Source: Pseudomonas sp. 6D_7.1_Bac1
Lineage (GTDB): Bacteria; Pseudomonadota; Gammaproteobacteria; Pseudomonadales; Pseudomonadaceae
Direction of reading: 5' to 3'
Assembly (NCBI RefSeq): GCF_025465945.1
Contig: NZ_JANLNW010000028.1
Location: forward strand, 28,303-92,302
Length of the DNA: 64,000 bases
Shown: piece by piece, positions 45,686 through 55,177 of the stretch
How the letters are laid out: each line of letters opens with the position of its first letter
How positions within the stretch are numbered: the stretch's first letter is position 1
Translations under genes and position numbers: made by a program
Notes under the pieces: generated by a model
Told to the model about the DNA's origin: nothing
Database searches by the model: none
The model's input: the letters and a program-made list of their open reading frames with translations, nothing else

Positions 45686-47356
45686 TCAGCTGTCCAGCGC
45701 TTTGTATTTCTCGCGCAGGTGGTTACGAATCCACACTGCCGACAGGTTGAGCGTGGCGATCACCAGCACCAGCAGCAGCGCCGTGGCGTAAACCAGTGGC
45801 CGCGCCGCTTCGACGTTCGGGCTCTGGAAGCCGACGTCATAAATATGGAAACCCAGGTGCATGATTTTCTGGTCAAGGTGCAGGTACGGGTAGTTGCCGT
45901 CCACTGGCAGCGATGGCGCCAGTTTCACCACGCCCACCAGCATCAGCGGTGCCACTTCACCGGCGGCGCGAGCCACGGCGAGGATCATCCCGGTCATCAT
46001 CGCCGGGCTGGCCATCGGCAGCACGATCTTCCACAAGGTTTCAGCCTTGGTCGCGCCGAGGGCCAACGAGCCTTCACGCACGGTGCGAGGAATCCGCGCC
46101 AGACCTTCTTCAGTGGCCACGATCACTACTGGTACCGCCAGCAGCGCCAGGGTCAGGGATGCCCAGAGCAGGCCTGGCGTACCGAAAGTCGGCGCCGGCA
46201 AGGCTTCAGGGAAGAACAAACGGTCAACCGAGCCGCCGAGCACGTAAACGAAGAAGCCCAGGCCGAACACGCCATAAACGATCGCCGGAACGCCCGCCAG
46301 GTTGTTCACCGCGATACGGATCAACCGGGTCATCGGCCCCTGGCGCGCATATTCGCGCAGGTAAACCGCCGCCAGCACGCCGAACGGGGTAACGATCATC
46401 GCCATGATCAGGGTCATCATCACGGTGCCGAAGATCGCCGGGAAGATCCCGCCTTCGGTGTTGGCTTCACGCGGGTCGTCGCTCAGGAATTCCCAGACCT
46501 TGTTGAAGTAGAAACCCAACTTGGTCGCGTAGCCCATCGCGTTCGGCTGATAGGCGTGAACCACTTTGCCGATGCCGATTTCGACTTCTTTACCGTTGGC
46601 ATCACGGGCGGTCAGGCTGTCGCGGTTGAACTGCGCGTGCAGGTCGCTCAGGCGGGCTTCGACGTCTTGATAACGGGCGTTCAGCTCAGCGCGCTCGGCG
46701 TCCATGTCGGCTTGCGCGGTCGCATCGAGTTTACCTTCCAGCTCCAGCTTGCGGCCGTGCAGACGAATACGCTCAAGGCCTGAGTTGATCGCGCCGATAT
46801 CGGTTTTTTCGAGGTTCTTGAGTTGTGCCGCGAGCTTGTTGACGCGGTCGACCCGCGCTTGCAGCTCCGGCCAGGCCGCTTCGCCTTCAGCGATGACCTT
46901 GCCGTCCTGTTTGACGTTGAGCAGGTAACCATAAAAGTTACCCCACTCGCGACGCTCGATGGTCATCAGCTCCGGCGGATTGCTCTGGTTGGTCAGCCAC
47001 TCGCCGACGATCCAGGTGAAGTCGTTGCCGTTGATGTCACGGTTGCCGACCTTGATCAGCTCGCGGGTCATGAACTCCGGGCCCTGATCCGGTACTGGCA
47101 AACCGGCGGTTTTCAGACGCTCACGCGGAACTTCTTCCTTCTGCACCACTTCGCCGATGACGACATGGTTGGCCTGGCCTGGCACGTCGTAACTGGCGTG
47201 CATCAAGTCTGCCGGCCAGAAGTGGCCCAGACCGCGCACCGCGATCACCGCCAGCAAACCGATGGTCATGATGACAGCGATGGACACCGCGCCACCGCTG
47301 ATCCAGACGCCTGGGGCGCCGCTCTTGAACCATCCTTTCAGGGAGTTCTGTTTCAC
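45686..47356 (-). CDS. pstA: Phosphate ABC transporter permease PstA (long form)
   Basis: A 556-residue permease, much longer than the about 300 residues of E. coli PstA. After the first membrane helix (VSIAVIMTIGLLAVIAVRGLG) there is a long periplasmic insertion of about 250 residues with a coiled-coil part (VNKLAAQLKNLEKTDIGAINSGLERI). The ABC permease core follows (GIFPAIFGTVMMTLIMAMIVTPFGVLAAVYL; SLALGATKAETLWKIVLPMASPAMMTG). The start is GTG at 47356 after AAGGTAGAAG. It pairs with PstC. Confidence 0.95.
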   Translation of the reverse strand: MKQNSLKGWFKSGAPGVWISGGAVSIAVIMTIGLLAVIAVRGLGHFWPADLMHASYDVPGQANHVVIGEVVQKEEVPRERLKTAGLPVPDQGPEFMTRELIKVGNRDINGNDFTWIVGEWLTNQSNPPELMTIERREWGNFYGYLLNVKQDGKVIAEGEAAWPELQARVDRVNKLAAQLKNLEKTDIGAINSGLERIRLHGRKLELEGKLDATAQADMDAERAELNARYQDVEARLSDLHAQFNRDSLTARDANGKEVEIGIGKVVHAYQPNAMGYATKLGFYFNKVWEFLSDDPREANTEGGIFPAIFGTVMMTLIMAMIVTPFGVLAAVYLREYARQGPMTRLIRIAVNNLAGVPAIVYGVFGLGFFVYVLGGSVDRLFFPEALPAPTFGTPGLLWASLTLALLAVPVVIVATEEGLARIPRTVREGSLALGATKAETLWKIVLPMASPAMMTGMILAVARAAGEVAPLMLVGVVKLAPSLPVDGNYPYLHLDQKIMHLGFHIYDVGFQSPNVEAARPLVYATALLLVLVIATLNLSAVWIRNHLREKYKALDS

Positions 47357-47371
47357 AGACTTCTACCTTTC

Positions 47372-49654
47372 TTAAAGCGACGAGTATTTCTTGCGCAGAC
47401 GCTGACGGATCAGCTCCGCGAGGGTGTTCATGACGAAGGTGAACAACAGCAGCACCAGCGCCGAGAGGAACAGCACGCGGTAGTGGCTGCCGCCGACTTC
47501 CGACTCGGGCATTTCCACCGCGACGTTGGCGGCCAGAGTGCGCAGACCTTCGAACAGGTTCATTTCCATGACCGGCGTGTTACCGGTGGCCATCAACACG
47601 ATCATGGTTTCCCCGACCGCACGGCCCATGCCGATCATCAGCGCCGAGAAGATGCCTGGGCTGGCGGTGAGGATCACCACGCGGGTCATGGTCTGCCACG
47701 GCGTGGCACCCAGGGCCAGGGAGCCCAGCGTCAGGCCGCGAGGCACGCTGAACACGGCGTCTTCGGCGATCGAGTAGATGTTCGGGATCACCGCAAAACC
47801 CATGGCCAGACCGACCACCAGTGCGTTGCGCTGGTCGTAGGTTATCCCTAAGTCATGGGAGATCCACATGCGCATGTCGCCGCCGAAGAACCAGGTCTCC
47901 ATGTACGGACTCATGTACAGCGAGAGCCAGCCAACGAAAATGATCACCGGGATCAGGATCGCGCTTTCCCAGCCATCCGGCACTTTCAGGCGCAGCGACT
48001 CAGGCAGACGGCTGAAGGCGAAACCGGCGATCAGGATGCCGATCGGCACGAGCATCAGCAGGCTGAAAATCCCCGGCAAATGGCCTTCGACATAAGGCGC
48101 GAGGAACAGACCGGCGAAGAAACCGAGGATCACTGTCGGCATCGCTTCCATCAACTCGATTACCGGCTTGACCTTGCGGCGCATGCCCGGAGCCATGAAG
48201 TAAGCGGTGTAGATCGCAGCAGCGACAGCCAGCGGTGCGGCCAGCAGCATCGCGTAGAACGCGGCTTTGAGCGTACCGAAGGTCAGCGGCGAGAGGCTCA
48301 GCTTGGGTTCGAAGTCGGTGTTGGCGGCCGTCGATTGCCAGACGTACTTGGGTTCGTCGTAGTTTTCGTACCAGACCTTGCTCCACAACGCGCTCCACGA
48401 GACTTCCGGGTGCGGGTTGTCGAGCAGCAGCGGTTGCAGCTTGCCGCCCTGCTCCACGATGACGCGGTTGGCACGCGGCGACAGACCGAAAACGCCTGCG
48501 CCATCGACCACCTGGTCCACCAGCAAGGTGCGGTGAGCGGTGCTGTGGAACACGCCGAGCTTGCCGGAAGAGTCGAGGGCGATGAAGCCTTTGCGACGTT
48601 CTTCAGCGGTGATTTCAACGATAGGCGTGGTGCCCATCTGGAAAGTCCGGATCTGCTTCAGGCGTTGCTCGCCATCGGTATCGCGAGCCATGAACCACTG
48701 AGCCAGACCGCCCTTGGAGTTACCGATGATCAGCGAGATGCCGCCCACCAGCTGGGTGCTGGCAGTCACTTGGGATTCACCGTCCTCAAGCAGCTTGTAA
48801 CGACCGTTGAGGCTCTTGTCGCGCAGGCTGAAGACGTCGGCCTGGGCGCGCCCGTTGACCACGTACAGCCACTGCTGACGCGGGTCGACGAAGATGTTCT
48901 TCACCGGTTCGGTCATTTGCGGCAGTTCGATACGCTTCTGCTCGTTGGTGACCTCACCGGTCATCATGTTTTCTTCGTGGGTCACTGCCAGCACATGCAG
49001 CTGCGCACCGGTGGAGCCGGCCAGCAGCAGGGTCGATTCGGTAGCATTGAGGCTGACGTGTTCCAGGGCACCGCCCTGCTCGTTCAATGCAATCGGCGTT
49101 TCGCCGTACGGGTACTCAATGGCCGGCGAGATGGTTTTCTTGCCTTCTGGATAACTGACTTTATAGGTATGACGGAATACCAATGCCTGGCCGTTGGACA
49201 AGCCCACAACAACCAGCGGGTGACCCGGCTGATCTTCACCAATCGACGTCACGCTGGTGCCGGCCGGGATCGGCAGGTCGACGCGGCGCAGTTCAGCCCC
49301 CGTGTCGATGTCGAAAAACAGCGCCTGGCCCTTGTCGGAAACCCGCATGGCGACCTGGTTCTGTTCTTCGAGGGAGATCATCAGCGGTTTGCCGGCGCCT
49401 TGCATCCAGGCCGGGGTGATTGCGTCCTTGGACGTCAGGCTGGCACCCTGAAACAGTGGCGCGACGACGTAACCAAGGAAGAAGAAGATCATCGTGATCG
49501 CGCCGAGGACGGCGAGGCCGCCGATGAAAACGTACCAGCGGGTCAGGCGATCTTTCAGCGCACGCATACGGCGCTTGCGTTGTAGCTCAGGCGTATTGAA
49601 GTCAATGCGCTTGGGGGGATTGGTAGTCATGTTGGAATTGGCCAGATCATTCAT
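47372..49654 (-). CDS. pstC: Phosphate ABC transporter permease PstC (long form)
   Basis: A 760-residue permease from the ATG at 49654 (GTG at 49660 is the alternative). An N-terminal membrane helix (WYVFIGGLAVLGAITMIFFFLGYVVAPLFQ) is followed by about 380 periplasmic residues that look beta-propeller-like, then the permease core (GTLKAAFYAMLLAAPLAVAAAIYTAYF; SLALGATPWQTMTRVVILTASPGI). The large extension is typical of pseudomonad PstC and absent from E. coli. It has its own Pho box (49677-49694), so it can be expressed separately from pstS. Confidence 0.95.
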   Translation of the reverse strand: MNDLANSNMTTNPPKRIDFNTPELQRKRRMRALKDRLTRWYVFIGGLAVLGAITMIFFFLGYVVAPLFQGASLTSKDAITPAWMQGAGKPLMISLEEQNQVAMRVSDKGQALFFDIDTGAELRRVDLPIPAGTSVTSIGEDQPGHPLVVVGLSNGQALVFRHTYKVSYPEGKKTISPAIEYPYGETPIALNEQGGALEHVSLNATESTLLLAGSTGAQLHVLAVTHEENMMTGEVTNEQKRIELPQMTEPVKNIFVDPRQQWLYVVNGRAQADVFSLRDKSLNGRYKLLEDGESQVTASTQLVGGISLIIGNSKGGLAQWFMARDTDGEQRLKQIRTFQMGTTPIVEITAEERRKGFIALDSSGKLGVFHSTAHRTLLVDQVVDGAGVFGLSPRANRVIVEQGGKLQPLLLDNPHPEVSWSALWSKVWYENYDEPKYVWQSTAANTDFEPKLSLSPLTFGTLKAAFYAMLLAAPLAVAAAIYTAYFMAPGMRRKVKPVIELMEAMPTVILGFFAGLFLAPYVEGHLPGIFSLLMLVPIGILIAGFAFSRLPESLRLKVPDGWESAILIPVIIFVGWLSLYMSPYMETWFFGGDMRMWISHDLGITYDQRNALVVGLAMGFAVIPNIYSIAEDAVFSVPRGLTLGSLALGATPWQTMTRVVILTASPGIFSALMIGMGRAVGETMIVLMATGNTPVMEMNLFEGLRTLAANVAVEMPESEVGGSHYRVLFLSALVLLLFTFVMNTLAELIRQRLRKKYSSL

Positions 49655-49676
49655 GCGCACACCCTAGCGATCCTGT

Positions 49677-49694
49677 ATGACAGAAAGATGACAA
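49677..49694 (-). promoter_or_regulatory. Pho box of pstC
   Basis: On the minus strand TTGTCAT-CTTT-CTGTCAT is a near-perfect pair of PhoB half-sites with a 4-base spacer, 22 bases before the pstC ATG. The -10-like TAGGGT starts 10 bases downstream. The very short leader that follows leaves little room for a ribosome site, so the transcript start must be close to the ATG. Confidence 0.88.
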
Positions 49695-49754
49695 TGCAGT
49701 GACGCAGCAAAGCCGCCGCCCGTGTGAACTGGCAGCGGACTGGAAAATTAGAGG

Positions 49755-49826
49755 TGTGGGAGCGAGCGTGTCAGCATGGTATCCGACACTAGTGAAGGCC
49801 CCATCGCGAGCAAGCTCGCTCCCACA
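49755..49826. repeat. REP pair between pstS and pstC, left half degenerate
   Basis: TGTGGGAGCGAGCGTG at 49755 is a decayed copy; the right half ATCGCGAGCAAGCTCGCTCC is intact. It lies between the pstS terminator hairpin and the pstC Pho box. Confidence 0.85.
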
Positions 49827-49827
49827 G

Positions 49828-49849
49828 GAGTCCGGGGTTACCCGGACTC
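49828..49849 (-). terminator. Hairpin after pstS, probable terminator
   Basis: GAGTCCGGG-GTTA-CCCGGACTC is a perfect 9-bp stem 7 bases after the pstS stop. It has no T-run on the minus-strand side, so it may attenuate or stabilise the pstS mRNA rather than stop transcription completely. Confidence 0.65.
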
Positions 49850-49855
49850 AGGGTT

Positions 49856-50860
49856 TTACTTTTTTGCGACCTCAGCGCCGCCTTCCGTCAGACCCAGGTC
49901 AGCCAGTGCCTTGGCGGCAACTTTGGCTGGCAGTGGGATGTAACCGTCTTTCACGACAACTTCCTGGCCCTGCTTGGACAGAACCAGCTTCACGAACTCG
50001 GCTTCCAGCGGGGCCAGAGGCTTGTTCGGAGCTTTGTTGACGTAAACGTAGAGGAAACGCGACAGCGGGTATTTGCCGTTCAGAGCGTTTTCTTCGCTGT
50101 CTTCGATGAACTCGGTGCTGCCTTTCTTCGACAGAGCAACGGTTTTCACGCTGGCGGTCTTGTAGCCGATGCCCGAGTAACCGATACCGTTCAGCGAAGA
50201 GCTGATCGATTGCACGACCGAAGCCGAGCCTGGTTGTTCGTTGACGTTTGGCTTGTAGTCGCCTTTGCACAGGGCTTCTTCTTTGAAGTAGCCATAAGTG
50301 CCGGATACCGAGTTACGGCCGAACAGTTGAACCGGCTTGTTGGCCAGGTCGCCTTTCACGCCCAGGTCGGCCCAGGTTTTGACTTCTTCTTTAGCGCCGC
50401 ACAGACGAGTCGAGGAGAAGATCGCGTCAACTTGTTCCATGGTCAGGTGCTGGATCGGGTTGTCCTTGTGCACGAACACAGCCAGGGCATCCACGGCAAC
50501 CGGGATAGCGGTTGGCTTGTAGCCGTACTTCTGCTCGAAGGCAGCCAGTTCGGTGTCCTTCATCTTGCGGCTCATCGGGCCCAGGTTGGAGGTGCCTTCA
50601 GTCAACGCAGGTGGCGCAGTGGCGGAGCCAGCGGCCTGAATCTGGATGTTTACGTTCGGGTATTCTTTTTTGTAGTTCTCAGCCCACAGGGTCATGAGGT
50701 TGGCCAGGGTATCGGAACCGACGCTGGACAGGTTGCCCGACACACCGGTGGCCTTTACATAAGGCTTAATAGCCGGGTCAACACCAGCGGCGACCGCATT
50801 GGCAGTCGCAACGCCAGCAGCGACAAAAGTCATTGCTACCATCAAACGCTTCAGTTTCAT
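49856..50860 (-). CDS. pstS: Periplasmic phosphate-binding protein PstS
   Basis: A 334-residue exported binding protein: signal [26 protein letters not shown], then phosphate-binding segments [35 protein letters not shown] and [14 protein letters not shown]. It delivers phosphate to PstCA and is usually the most strongly induced gene of the regulon. It has its own Pho box upstream and a hairpin downstream. Confidence 0.97.
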   Translation of the reverse strand: MKLKRLMVAMTFVAAGVATANAVAAGVDPAIKPYVKATGVSGNLSSVGSDTLANLMTLWAENYKKEYPNVNIQIQAAGSATAPPALTEGTSNLGPMSRKMKDTELAAFEQKYGYKPTAIPVAVDALAVFVHKDNPIQHLTMEQVDAIFSSTRLCGAKEEVKTWADLGVKGDLANKPVQLFGRNSVSGTYGYFKEEALCKGDYKPNVNEQPGSASVVQSISSSLNGIGYSGIGYKTASVKTVALSKKGSTEFIEDSEENALNGKYPLSRFLYVYVNKAPNKPLAPLEAEFVKLVLSKQGQEVVVKDGYIPLPAKVAAKALADLGLTEGGAEVAKK

Positions 50861-50926
50861 GCCTTACTCCTAGCAAATAGGGTGTGTTAGTCGGGGCCAA
50901 GTATCGGCAGGCCGTATGAACACTCT

Positions 50927-50944
50927 ATGGCTGAAATATGACAA
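50927..50944 (-). promoter_or_regulatory. Pho box of pstS
   Basis: On the minus strand TTGTCAT-ATTT-CAGCCAT resembles two PhoB half-sites, the second weaker. It lies 66 bases before the pstS ATG. The -10 hexamer is not clear; CATACG is about where one is expected. Confidence 0.75.
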
Positions 50945-51025
50945 TTGGATGAATGGCCACCACCCAGAGGGCTCCCGCAACATCGTGTAACAGTTCATCG
51001 CCGGCAAGCCAGCGATGAGCGCTGA

Positions 51026-52324
51026 TTAGCGCCCTTTCTTCCACAAGTAAGCACCCACCAGAATGCCGATGCTGCAGATGATCGCCACATAGTAGGCAGG
51101 CCCCATCGGGCTTTCCTTTAGCAGCAGGGTGACAACCATCGGGGTCAGGCCGCCGAAGATCGCGTAGGCCAGGTTGTAGGAGAACGACAGGCCGCTGAAG
51201 CGCACCACGGCCGGGAACGCCTTGACCATCACGAACGGCACCGCGCCAATGGTGCCGACGAACAGGCCGGTTAGCGCGTACAGGGGGAACAGCCAGTCGG
51301 GATGATTGAGCAGGCTGTGGTAGAAGGCCCAGGACGTCGCCAGCAGCGCCGCGCTGCCAAACACGAACACCCGACCCGCACCGAAGCGATCCGCCAGCGC
51401 ACCTGAGGCCACGCAGCCCAGGCTCAGGCACACGATGGCCACGCTATTGGCTTGCAGCGCGGTAGTGGCCGAGAAGTGATAAATGGTTTGCAGCACGGTC
51501 GGGGTCATCAGAATGACCACGATGATCCCGGCCGACAGCAGCCAGGTCAGCAGCATAGAAATGGCGATGGCGCCGCGATGGTCACGCAGCACCGCACGCA
51601 GCGGCACTTCTTCGGCCAGCGCCTTGCGCAGTTGTAGCTCGGCGAATACCGGGGTTTCGTGCAGCCAACGGCGCAGGTAGACCGAGAACAGGCCAAACAC
51701 ACCGCCGAGCAGGAACGGAATCCGCCAGGCGTAATCGGCCACTTGTTCAGGGCTGTAAATACTGTTGATCGCGGTAGCGACCAGCGAGCCGAGCAGGATG
51801 CCGGCAGTCAGGCCAGACGTCAGCGTGCCGCAGGCGTAGCCGATGTGCCGCTGTGGCACGTGTTCGGAGACGAATACCCAGGCCCCCGGCACTTCACCGC
51901 CAATCGCCGCGCCCTGGATCACCCGCATCAGCAGCAACAGGATCGGCGCCCACATGCCGATCTGCGCGTAAGTCGGCAGCAAGCCCATGAGCAGCGTCGG
52001 TACGGCCATCATGAAAATGCTCAGGGTGAACATTTTCTTGCGCCCCAGCAGGTCACCGAAGTGCGCCATGACGATGCCGCCCAGTGGCCGTGCCAGGTAA
52101 CCGGCGGCAAAGATGCCGAAGGTCTGCATCAGCCGCAACCACTCGGGCATGTCCGCCGGGAAGAACAACTTGCCAACGACCGTGGCGAAGAACACAAAAA
52201 TGATGAAGTCGTAAAACTCCAGCGCACCGCCCAAAGCGGAAAGCGACAGCGTCTTGTAGTCGTTGCGGGTCAAGGGACGTGCAGGTTGCGCGGGTGTCGT
52301 TATGCTCGATGGCGCTGCGGTCAT
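51026..52324 (-). CDS. MFS transporter of the metabolite:proton symporter type
   Basis: A 432-residue 12-helix transporter from the ATG at 52324; the longer frame to 52432 has no support. It shows the family marks ALGGALEFYDFIIFVFFATVVGKLFFP, GYLARPLGGIVMAHFGDLLGRKKMF and GGEVPGAWVFVSEHVP, as in citrate, dicarboxylate or proline/betaine symporters (MHS family). The substrate is unknown. It is downstream of pstS on the same strand but separated by the pstS promoter region. Confidence 0.9.
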   Translation of the reverse strand: MTAAPSSITTPAQPARPLTRNDYKTLSLSALGGALEFYDFIIFVFFATVVGKLFFPADMPEWLRLMQTFGIFAAGYLARPLGGIVMAHFGDLLGRKKMFTLSIFMMAVPTLLMGLLPTYAQIGMWAPILLLLMRVIQGAAIGGEVPGAWVFVSEHVPQRHIGYACGTLTSGLTAGILLGSLVATAINSIYSPEQVADYAWRIPFLLGGVFGLFSVYLRRWLHETPVFAELQLRKALAEEVPLRAVLRDHRGAIAISMLLTWLLSAGIIVVILMTPTVLQTIYHFSATTALQANSVAIVCLSLGCVASGALADRFGAGRVFVFGSAALLATSWAFYHSLLNHPDWLFPLYALTGLFVGTIGAVPFVMVKAFPAVVRFSGLSFSYNLAYAIFGGLTPMVVTLLLKESPMGPAYYVAIICSIGILVGAYLWKKGR

Positions 52325-52433
52325 GGCAAGGGCTTCTCTTATAGTCAGGTCTGCAGCCTCAACAACGCTGGCAGGGGCTTGGGCAGGTTCGGCACGATAG
52401 CAAATTGTCCGAAAAAGCACATAGAGGTGCATA

Positions 52434-52446
52434 TTTGACAGTCAAA
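52434..52446. promoter_or_regulatory. Operator-like dyad in the MFS/thioesterase intergenic region
   Basis: TTTGAC-A-GTCAAA is a perfect dyad around one central base, about 110 bases upstream of the MFS start and 240 upstream of the thioesterase start. The rest of the 363 bases from 52325 to 52687 shows no gene or strong promoter. Dyads of this size are common operator sites, but no regulator gene is adjacent. Confidence 0.35.
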
Positions 52447-52687
52447 ATGAGAACCGGACGGTCGTCGTGCGGTCTACCGCTCGATATACTCGCAACCTGC
52501 AACACGCTGAAAGGGTTGCTGTGCGAAAACGTCGTTGGCTCCAATCAGCCGGTTTCGCAGAGTTTCCCTTTAGTACGCCTTACGAAAAACGCGACGAACG
52601 TAGTATGTTCGGGCTGAATCGTTTTTCCCAAGACGGCTATTCACCCGCTACACATTCCAAGAGTCACGGGTCAGAGGCACCCCCGGC

Positions 52688-53092
52688 ATGATAGAGCTCG
52701 AACAAGAAGATCCTATTCCGCAAGGCGATCTGGCCCTGCAAATCACCGCGCTTCCCCGCGAAACCAACGGCTTTGGCGATATATTCGGCGGCTGGCTGGT
52801 GTCACAGATGGATTTGGCCGGCACGGCGATGGCCAGCAAAGTCGCGGGCGGGCGCGTAGCAACCGTGGCGATCGACCGGATGGCGTTCCTGGTACCGGTC
52901 GCGGTGGGCGCGCAACTGTCCTTCTATACCCAGGCGCTGGAAATCGGCCGCAGTTCGATTCAGATGATGGTCGAAGTCTGGAGCGACGATCCATTGTCCA
53001 GTGAATGGCGTAAAGTCACTGAAGCGGTGTTCGTGTTCGTCGCCATCGATGGCAGCGGCCGTACTCGTTCGGTTCCGCCTAGAGCTCGTTAA
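52688..53092 (+). CDS. Acyl-CoA thioesterase (YciA-type hotdog fold)
   Basis: A 134-residue hotdog-fold protein. NGFGDIFGGWLVSQMDLAGTAMASKVAGGRVATVAIDRMAFLVPV carries the family's catalytic-region aspartate and the GG(W/H) helix. The end FVFVAIDGSGRTRSVPP is also typical. YciA-like enzymes hydrolyse acyl-CoA thioesters. The substrate range cannot be told from sequence. Confidence 0.9.
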   Translation: MIELEQEDPIPQGDLALQITALPRETNGFGDIFGGWLVSQMDLAGTAMASKVAGGRVATVAIDRMAFLVPVAVGAQLSFYTQALEIGRSSIQMMVEVWSDDPLSSEWRKVTEAVFVFVAIDGSGRTRSVPPRAR

Positions 53093-53181
53093 ACCCAGAG
53101 CTCGTTATACCCGGGAAGCGTTAAACACGTCGGCCCTGTTGCGGTCCATTGCTGTCATTGATCCTGAACGAGATGTGCAAC

Positions 53182-54081
53182 ATGCCTACTCCCAACGTTG
53201 AAGCCGTGAAACTGGATGAACTGAACTGCTGGCGCATCCGCCACGGCCAGGCCGAATTGCTGGTGGCCCAGCAAGGTGCGCACATCCTCAGCTATCAACT
53301 GGCCGGGCAACCGCCGCTGATCTGGCTCAACGATGAGGCTGTGTTCAAAACCGGCAAAAACATCCGTGCAGGCGTTCCCGTGTGCTGGCCGTGGTTTGGC
53401 AATCTGGACCGCAACCCAGCGAGCGTTCAGGCAATGCGTGTCAGCGATCAATCTGCCACTGCCCATGGGCTGGTACGGGCGATGGACTGGGAGCTGGGCG
53501 CGATTGAAGCCGAAGGCGAAAGCCTGAAGGTCGAGTTTGTCCTGCCGCTACCGGAAGGCGGCCTACCCGGCTGGCCGCATCAGGTCGATTTGACGCTGAG
53601 CATTCATCTGAATGAGCAACTGCACATCAGCCTGACCAGCCACAATCGCGGCGCAGACAGCGTGAGCATCAGCCAGGCGCTGCACAGCTACTTCGCGGTC
53701 AGCGATATACGCAATGTGCACGTCGAAGGCCTGGACGGGCTGAACTACCTCGAAACCCTGGATAACTGGAAAACCGTCACTCAGACCGGCGATCTGCGTT
53801 TTACCGGTGAAACCGACCGGATCTACCTGAATACACCTGCACAATTGAACATCGTCGATCCTGACTGGGAACGCTCCATCGAACTGACCAGCCGAGGCTC
53901 ACGCTCGACGGTGATCTGGAACCCGTGGATCGCGCGCGCGGCGCAGTTCAGCGACATGGCAGGCGATGGCTGGCAGCGCATGCTGTGCATCGAAACGGCC
54001 AACGTGATGGATGACGTGGTGAATCTGGCACCGGGTGCGAGTCATACCTTGGGTGTGAGTATCGCCAGCAAGCCGCTCTAA
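53182..54081 (+). CDS. D-hexose-6-phosphate mutarotase (YeaD-type aldose-1-epimerase family)
   Basis: A 299-residue protein from the ATG at 53182 (MPTPNVEAV); 53173 is the alternative. The family marks are GAHILSYQLAGQPPLIWLND, IRAGVPVCWPWFGN, AHGLVRAMDW (catalytic His) and an HSYFAV-type second histidine segment, with the C-terminal WNPWIARAAQFSDM. It interconverts the anomers of glucose-6-phosphate. It follows the thioesterase gene on the same strand with about 90 bases between. Confidence 0.92.
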   Translation: MPTPNVEAVKLDELNCWRIRHGQAELLVAQQGAHILSYQLAGQPPLIWLNDEAVFKTGKNIRAGVPVCWPWFGNLDRNPASVQAMRVSDQSATAHGLVRAMDWELGAIEAEGESLKVEFVLPLPEGGLPGWPHQVDLTLSIHLNEQLHISLTSHNRGADSVSISQALHSYFAVSDIRNVHVEGLDGLNYLETLDNWKTVTQTGDLRFTGETDRIYLNTPAQLNIVDPDWERSIELTSRGSRSTVIWNPWIARAAQFSDMAGDGWQRMLCIETANVMDDVVNLAPGASHTLGVSIASKPL

Positions 54082-54098
54082 GCAACACCCTGAACCAC

Positions 54099-54188
54099 TG
54101 TGGGAGCGAGCCTGCTCGCGATGGCGATGTAACAGCCAACATAGTGGTTGGGTGTTATGGCCTCATCGCGAGCAAGCTCGCTCCCACA
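54099..54188. repeat. Inverted REP pair downstream of the mutarotase gene
   Basis: TGTGGGAGCGAGCCTGCTCG and its inverse, with a GTAACA...TGTTAT partial palindrome in the middle. It lies between convergent genes. Confidence 0.93.
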
Positions 54189-54201
54189 TTGATTGATGCC
54201 T

Positions 54202-54738
54202 TTATAGATCCGACTCTTTGACCGCCCGCACTTTCTCTGCATCCAGTGCATAGGCCGCGTCGGCCAGGTCGTTGTTGACCTTCTCGATCTTCAGCGTGCC
54301 GGTGACCCACAGCGGTGTGTAGATATCGTCCAGCTTCAACCCCTTCGGATAACGCACCAGTACCAACTGGTTAGGCGGTGGTGGCGGCACGTGGATGCAG
54401 GCCCCAGGGTAAGGCACCAGGAAGAACAGCGTGCTGCGACCTTTTTCGTCGGTTTCCAGCGGTACGGGGTAACCGCCGATGCGGATGTTCTTGTCGTTCA
54501 TCGACGCCACGGTTTTGGTCGAATACATCACCGCCGGCAAGCCCTTGCTCTGCTTCAGGCCCCCCTTGTCGGTAAAGGTGCCATTGGCTTCAGGCGAGTT
54601 GTGGTCGATTTCAGGCATGGCCTCGAGGGCTTTCTGGTCCGACTTGGGCATCAGTTCGAGCCAGTCGGTTTCCGGCAGTTCGCCGGCATGGGCCAGGCCA
54701 GTGCCCAGCAATAGAAGAGTCAGCAGAAGACGGCGCAT
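54202..54738 (-). CDS. Exported DUF3299 protein
   Basis: A 178-residue exported protein from the ATG at 54738 (MRRLLLTLLLLGTGLAHA signal). The DUF3299 features are the WLELMP segment near the mature N-terminus, IRIGGYPVPLE, FFLVPYPGACIHVPPPPPNQLVLVRY and IYTPLWVTGTLKIE. The family is of unknown function and is often found in envelope-associated loci, some with ABC transporters of the MacB type. Here it stands alone. Confidence 0.9.
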   Translation of the reverse strand: MRRLLLTLLLLGTGLAHAGELPETDWLELMPKSDQKALEAMPEIDHNSPEANGTFTDKGGLKQSKGLPAVMYSTKTVASMNDKNIRIGGYPVPLETDEKGRSTLFFLVPYPGACIHVPPPPPNQLVLVRYPKGLKLDDIYTPLWVTGTLKIEKVNNDLADAAYALDAEKVRAVKESDL

Positions 54739-54782
54739 GAATATGCTCGGCAAAGGGAAGTCAGTAAATCGTCGAGCATTCT

Positions 54783-54813
54783 AGCCCTCTCTACGTGCGA
54801 CGCAGAGAGGGCT
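54783..54813. terminator. Hairpin between the DUF3299 and GlsB-type genes
   Basis: AGCCCTCTCT and AGAGAGGGCT form a perfect 10-bp stem with an 11-base loop, 12 bases after the GlsB-type stop codon on the minus strand. The T-run is missing on that side, so it is a weak terminator candidate. Confidence 0.6.
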
Positions 54814-54825
54814 TTGTCGCTTGAA

Positions 54826-55071
54826 TCAGCTCTTTTTGATAAAGCCGTAGATCACCAGCAGAACGATCGCGCCCACCAGCGCACCGATGAAGCCAGCCGT
54901 TTGCCCTGGCTCATAGATATGGAGCGCCTGACCACCGTAGGTCGCGGCCAGCGAACCACCGATACCCAGCAGAATGGTCATGATCCAGCCCATGCTGTCG
55001 TCACCTGGCTTCAGGAAACGGGCCAGCAGACCAACGATCAAGCCGATAAAGATGGTTCCAATAATGTGCAT
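54826..55071 (-). CDS. GlsB/YeaQ/YmgE-family small membrane protein
   Basis: An 81-residue protein of three membrane helices: IIGTIFIGLIVGLLARFLKP, GWIMTILLGIGGSLAATY and GFIGALVGAIVLLVIYGFIKK. This is a transglycosylase-associated family often induced by stress. The ATG at 55071 is used; the frame to 55104 extends through a hairpin. Its function is unknown. Confidence 0.92.
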   Translation of the reverse strand: MHIIGTIFIGLIVGLLARFLKPGDDSMGWIMTILLGIGGSLAATYGGQALHIYEPGQTAGFIGALVGAIVLLVIYGFIKKS

Positions 55072-55098
55072 GGCGTTTCCCTCTGAATGGAGTTGATA

Positions 55099-55124
55099 TG
55101 CCAAAGCCTAGTCAGGCTTTGGCA
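55099..55124. terminator. Hairpin between purK and the GlsB-type gene
   Basis: TGCCAAAGCCT-AGTC-AGGCTTTGGCA is a perfect 11-bp stem. It lies 54 bases after the purK stop and 28 before the GlsB-type start. The minus-strand side is followed by ATATCAAC, not a T-run, so strength is uncertain. Confidence 0.65.
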
Positions 55125-55177
55125 TCCTGCCATCAGAGAACGGCGGCGACCGAAGGTTCCGTCGCGGCCAGATGAAA

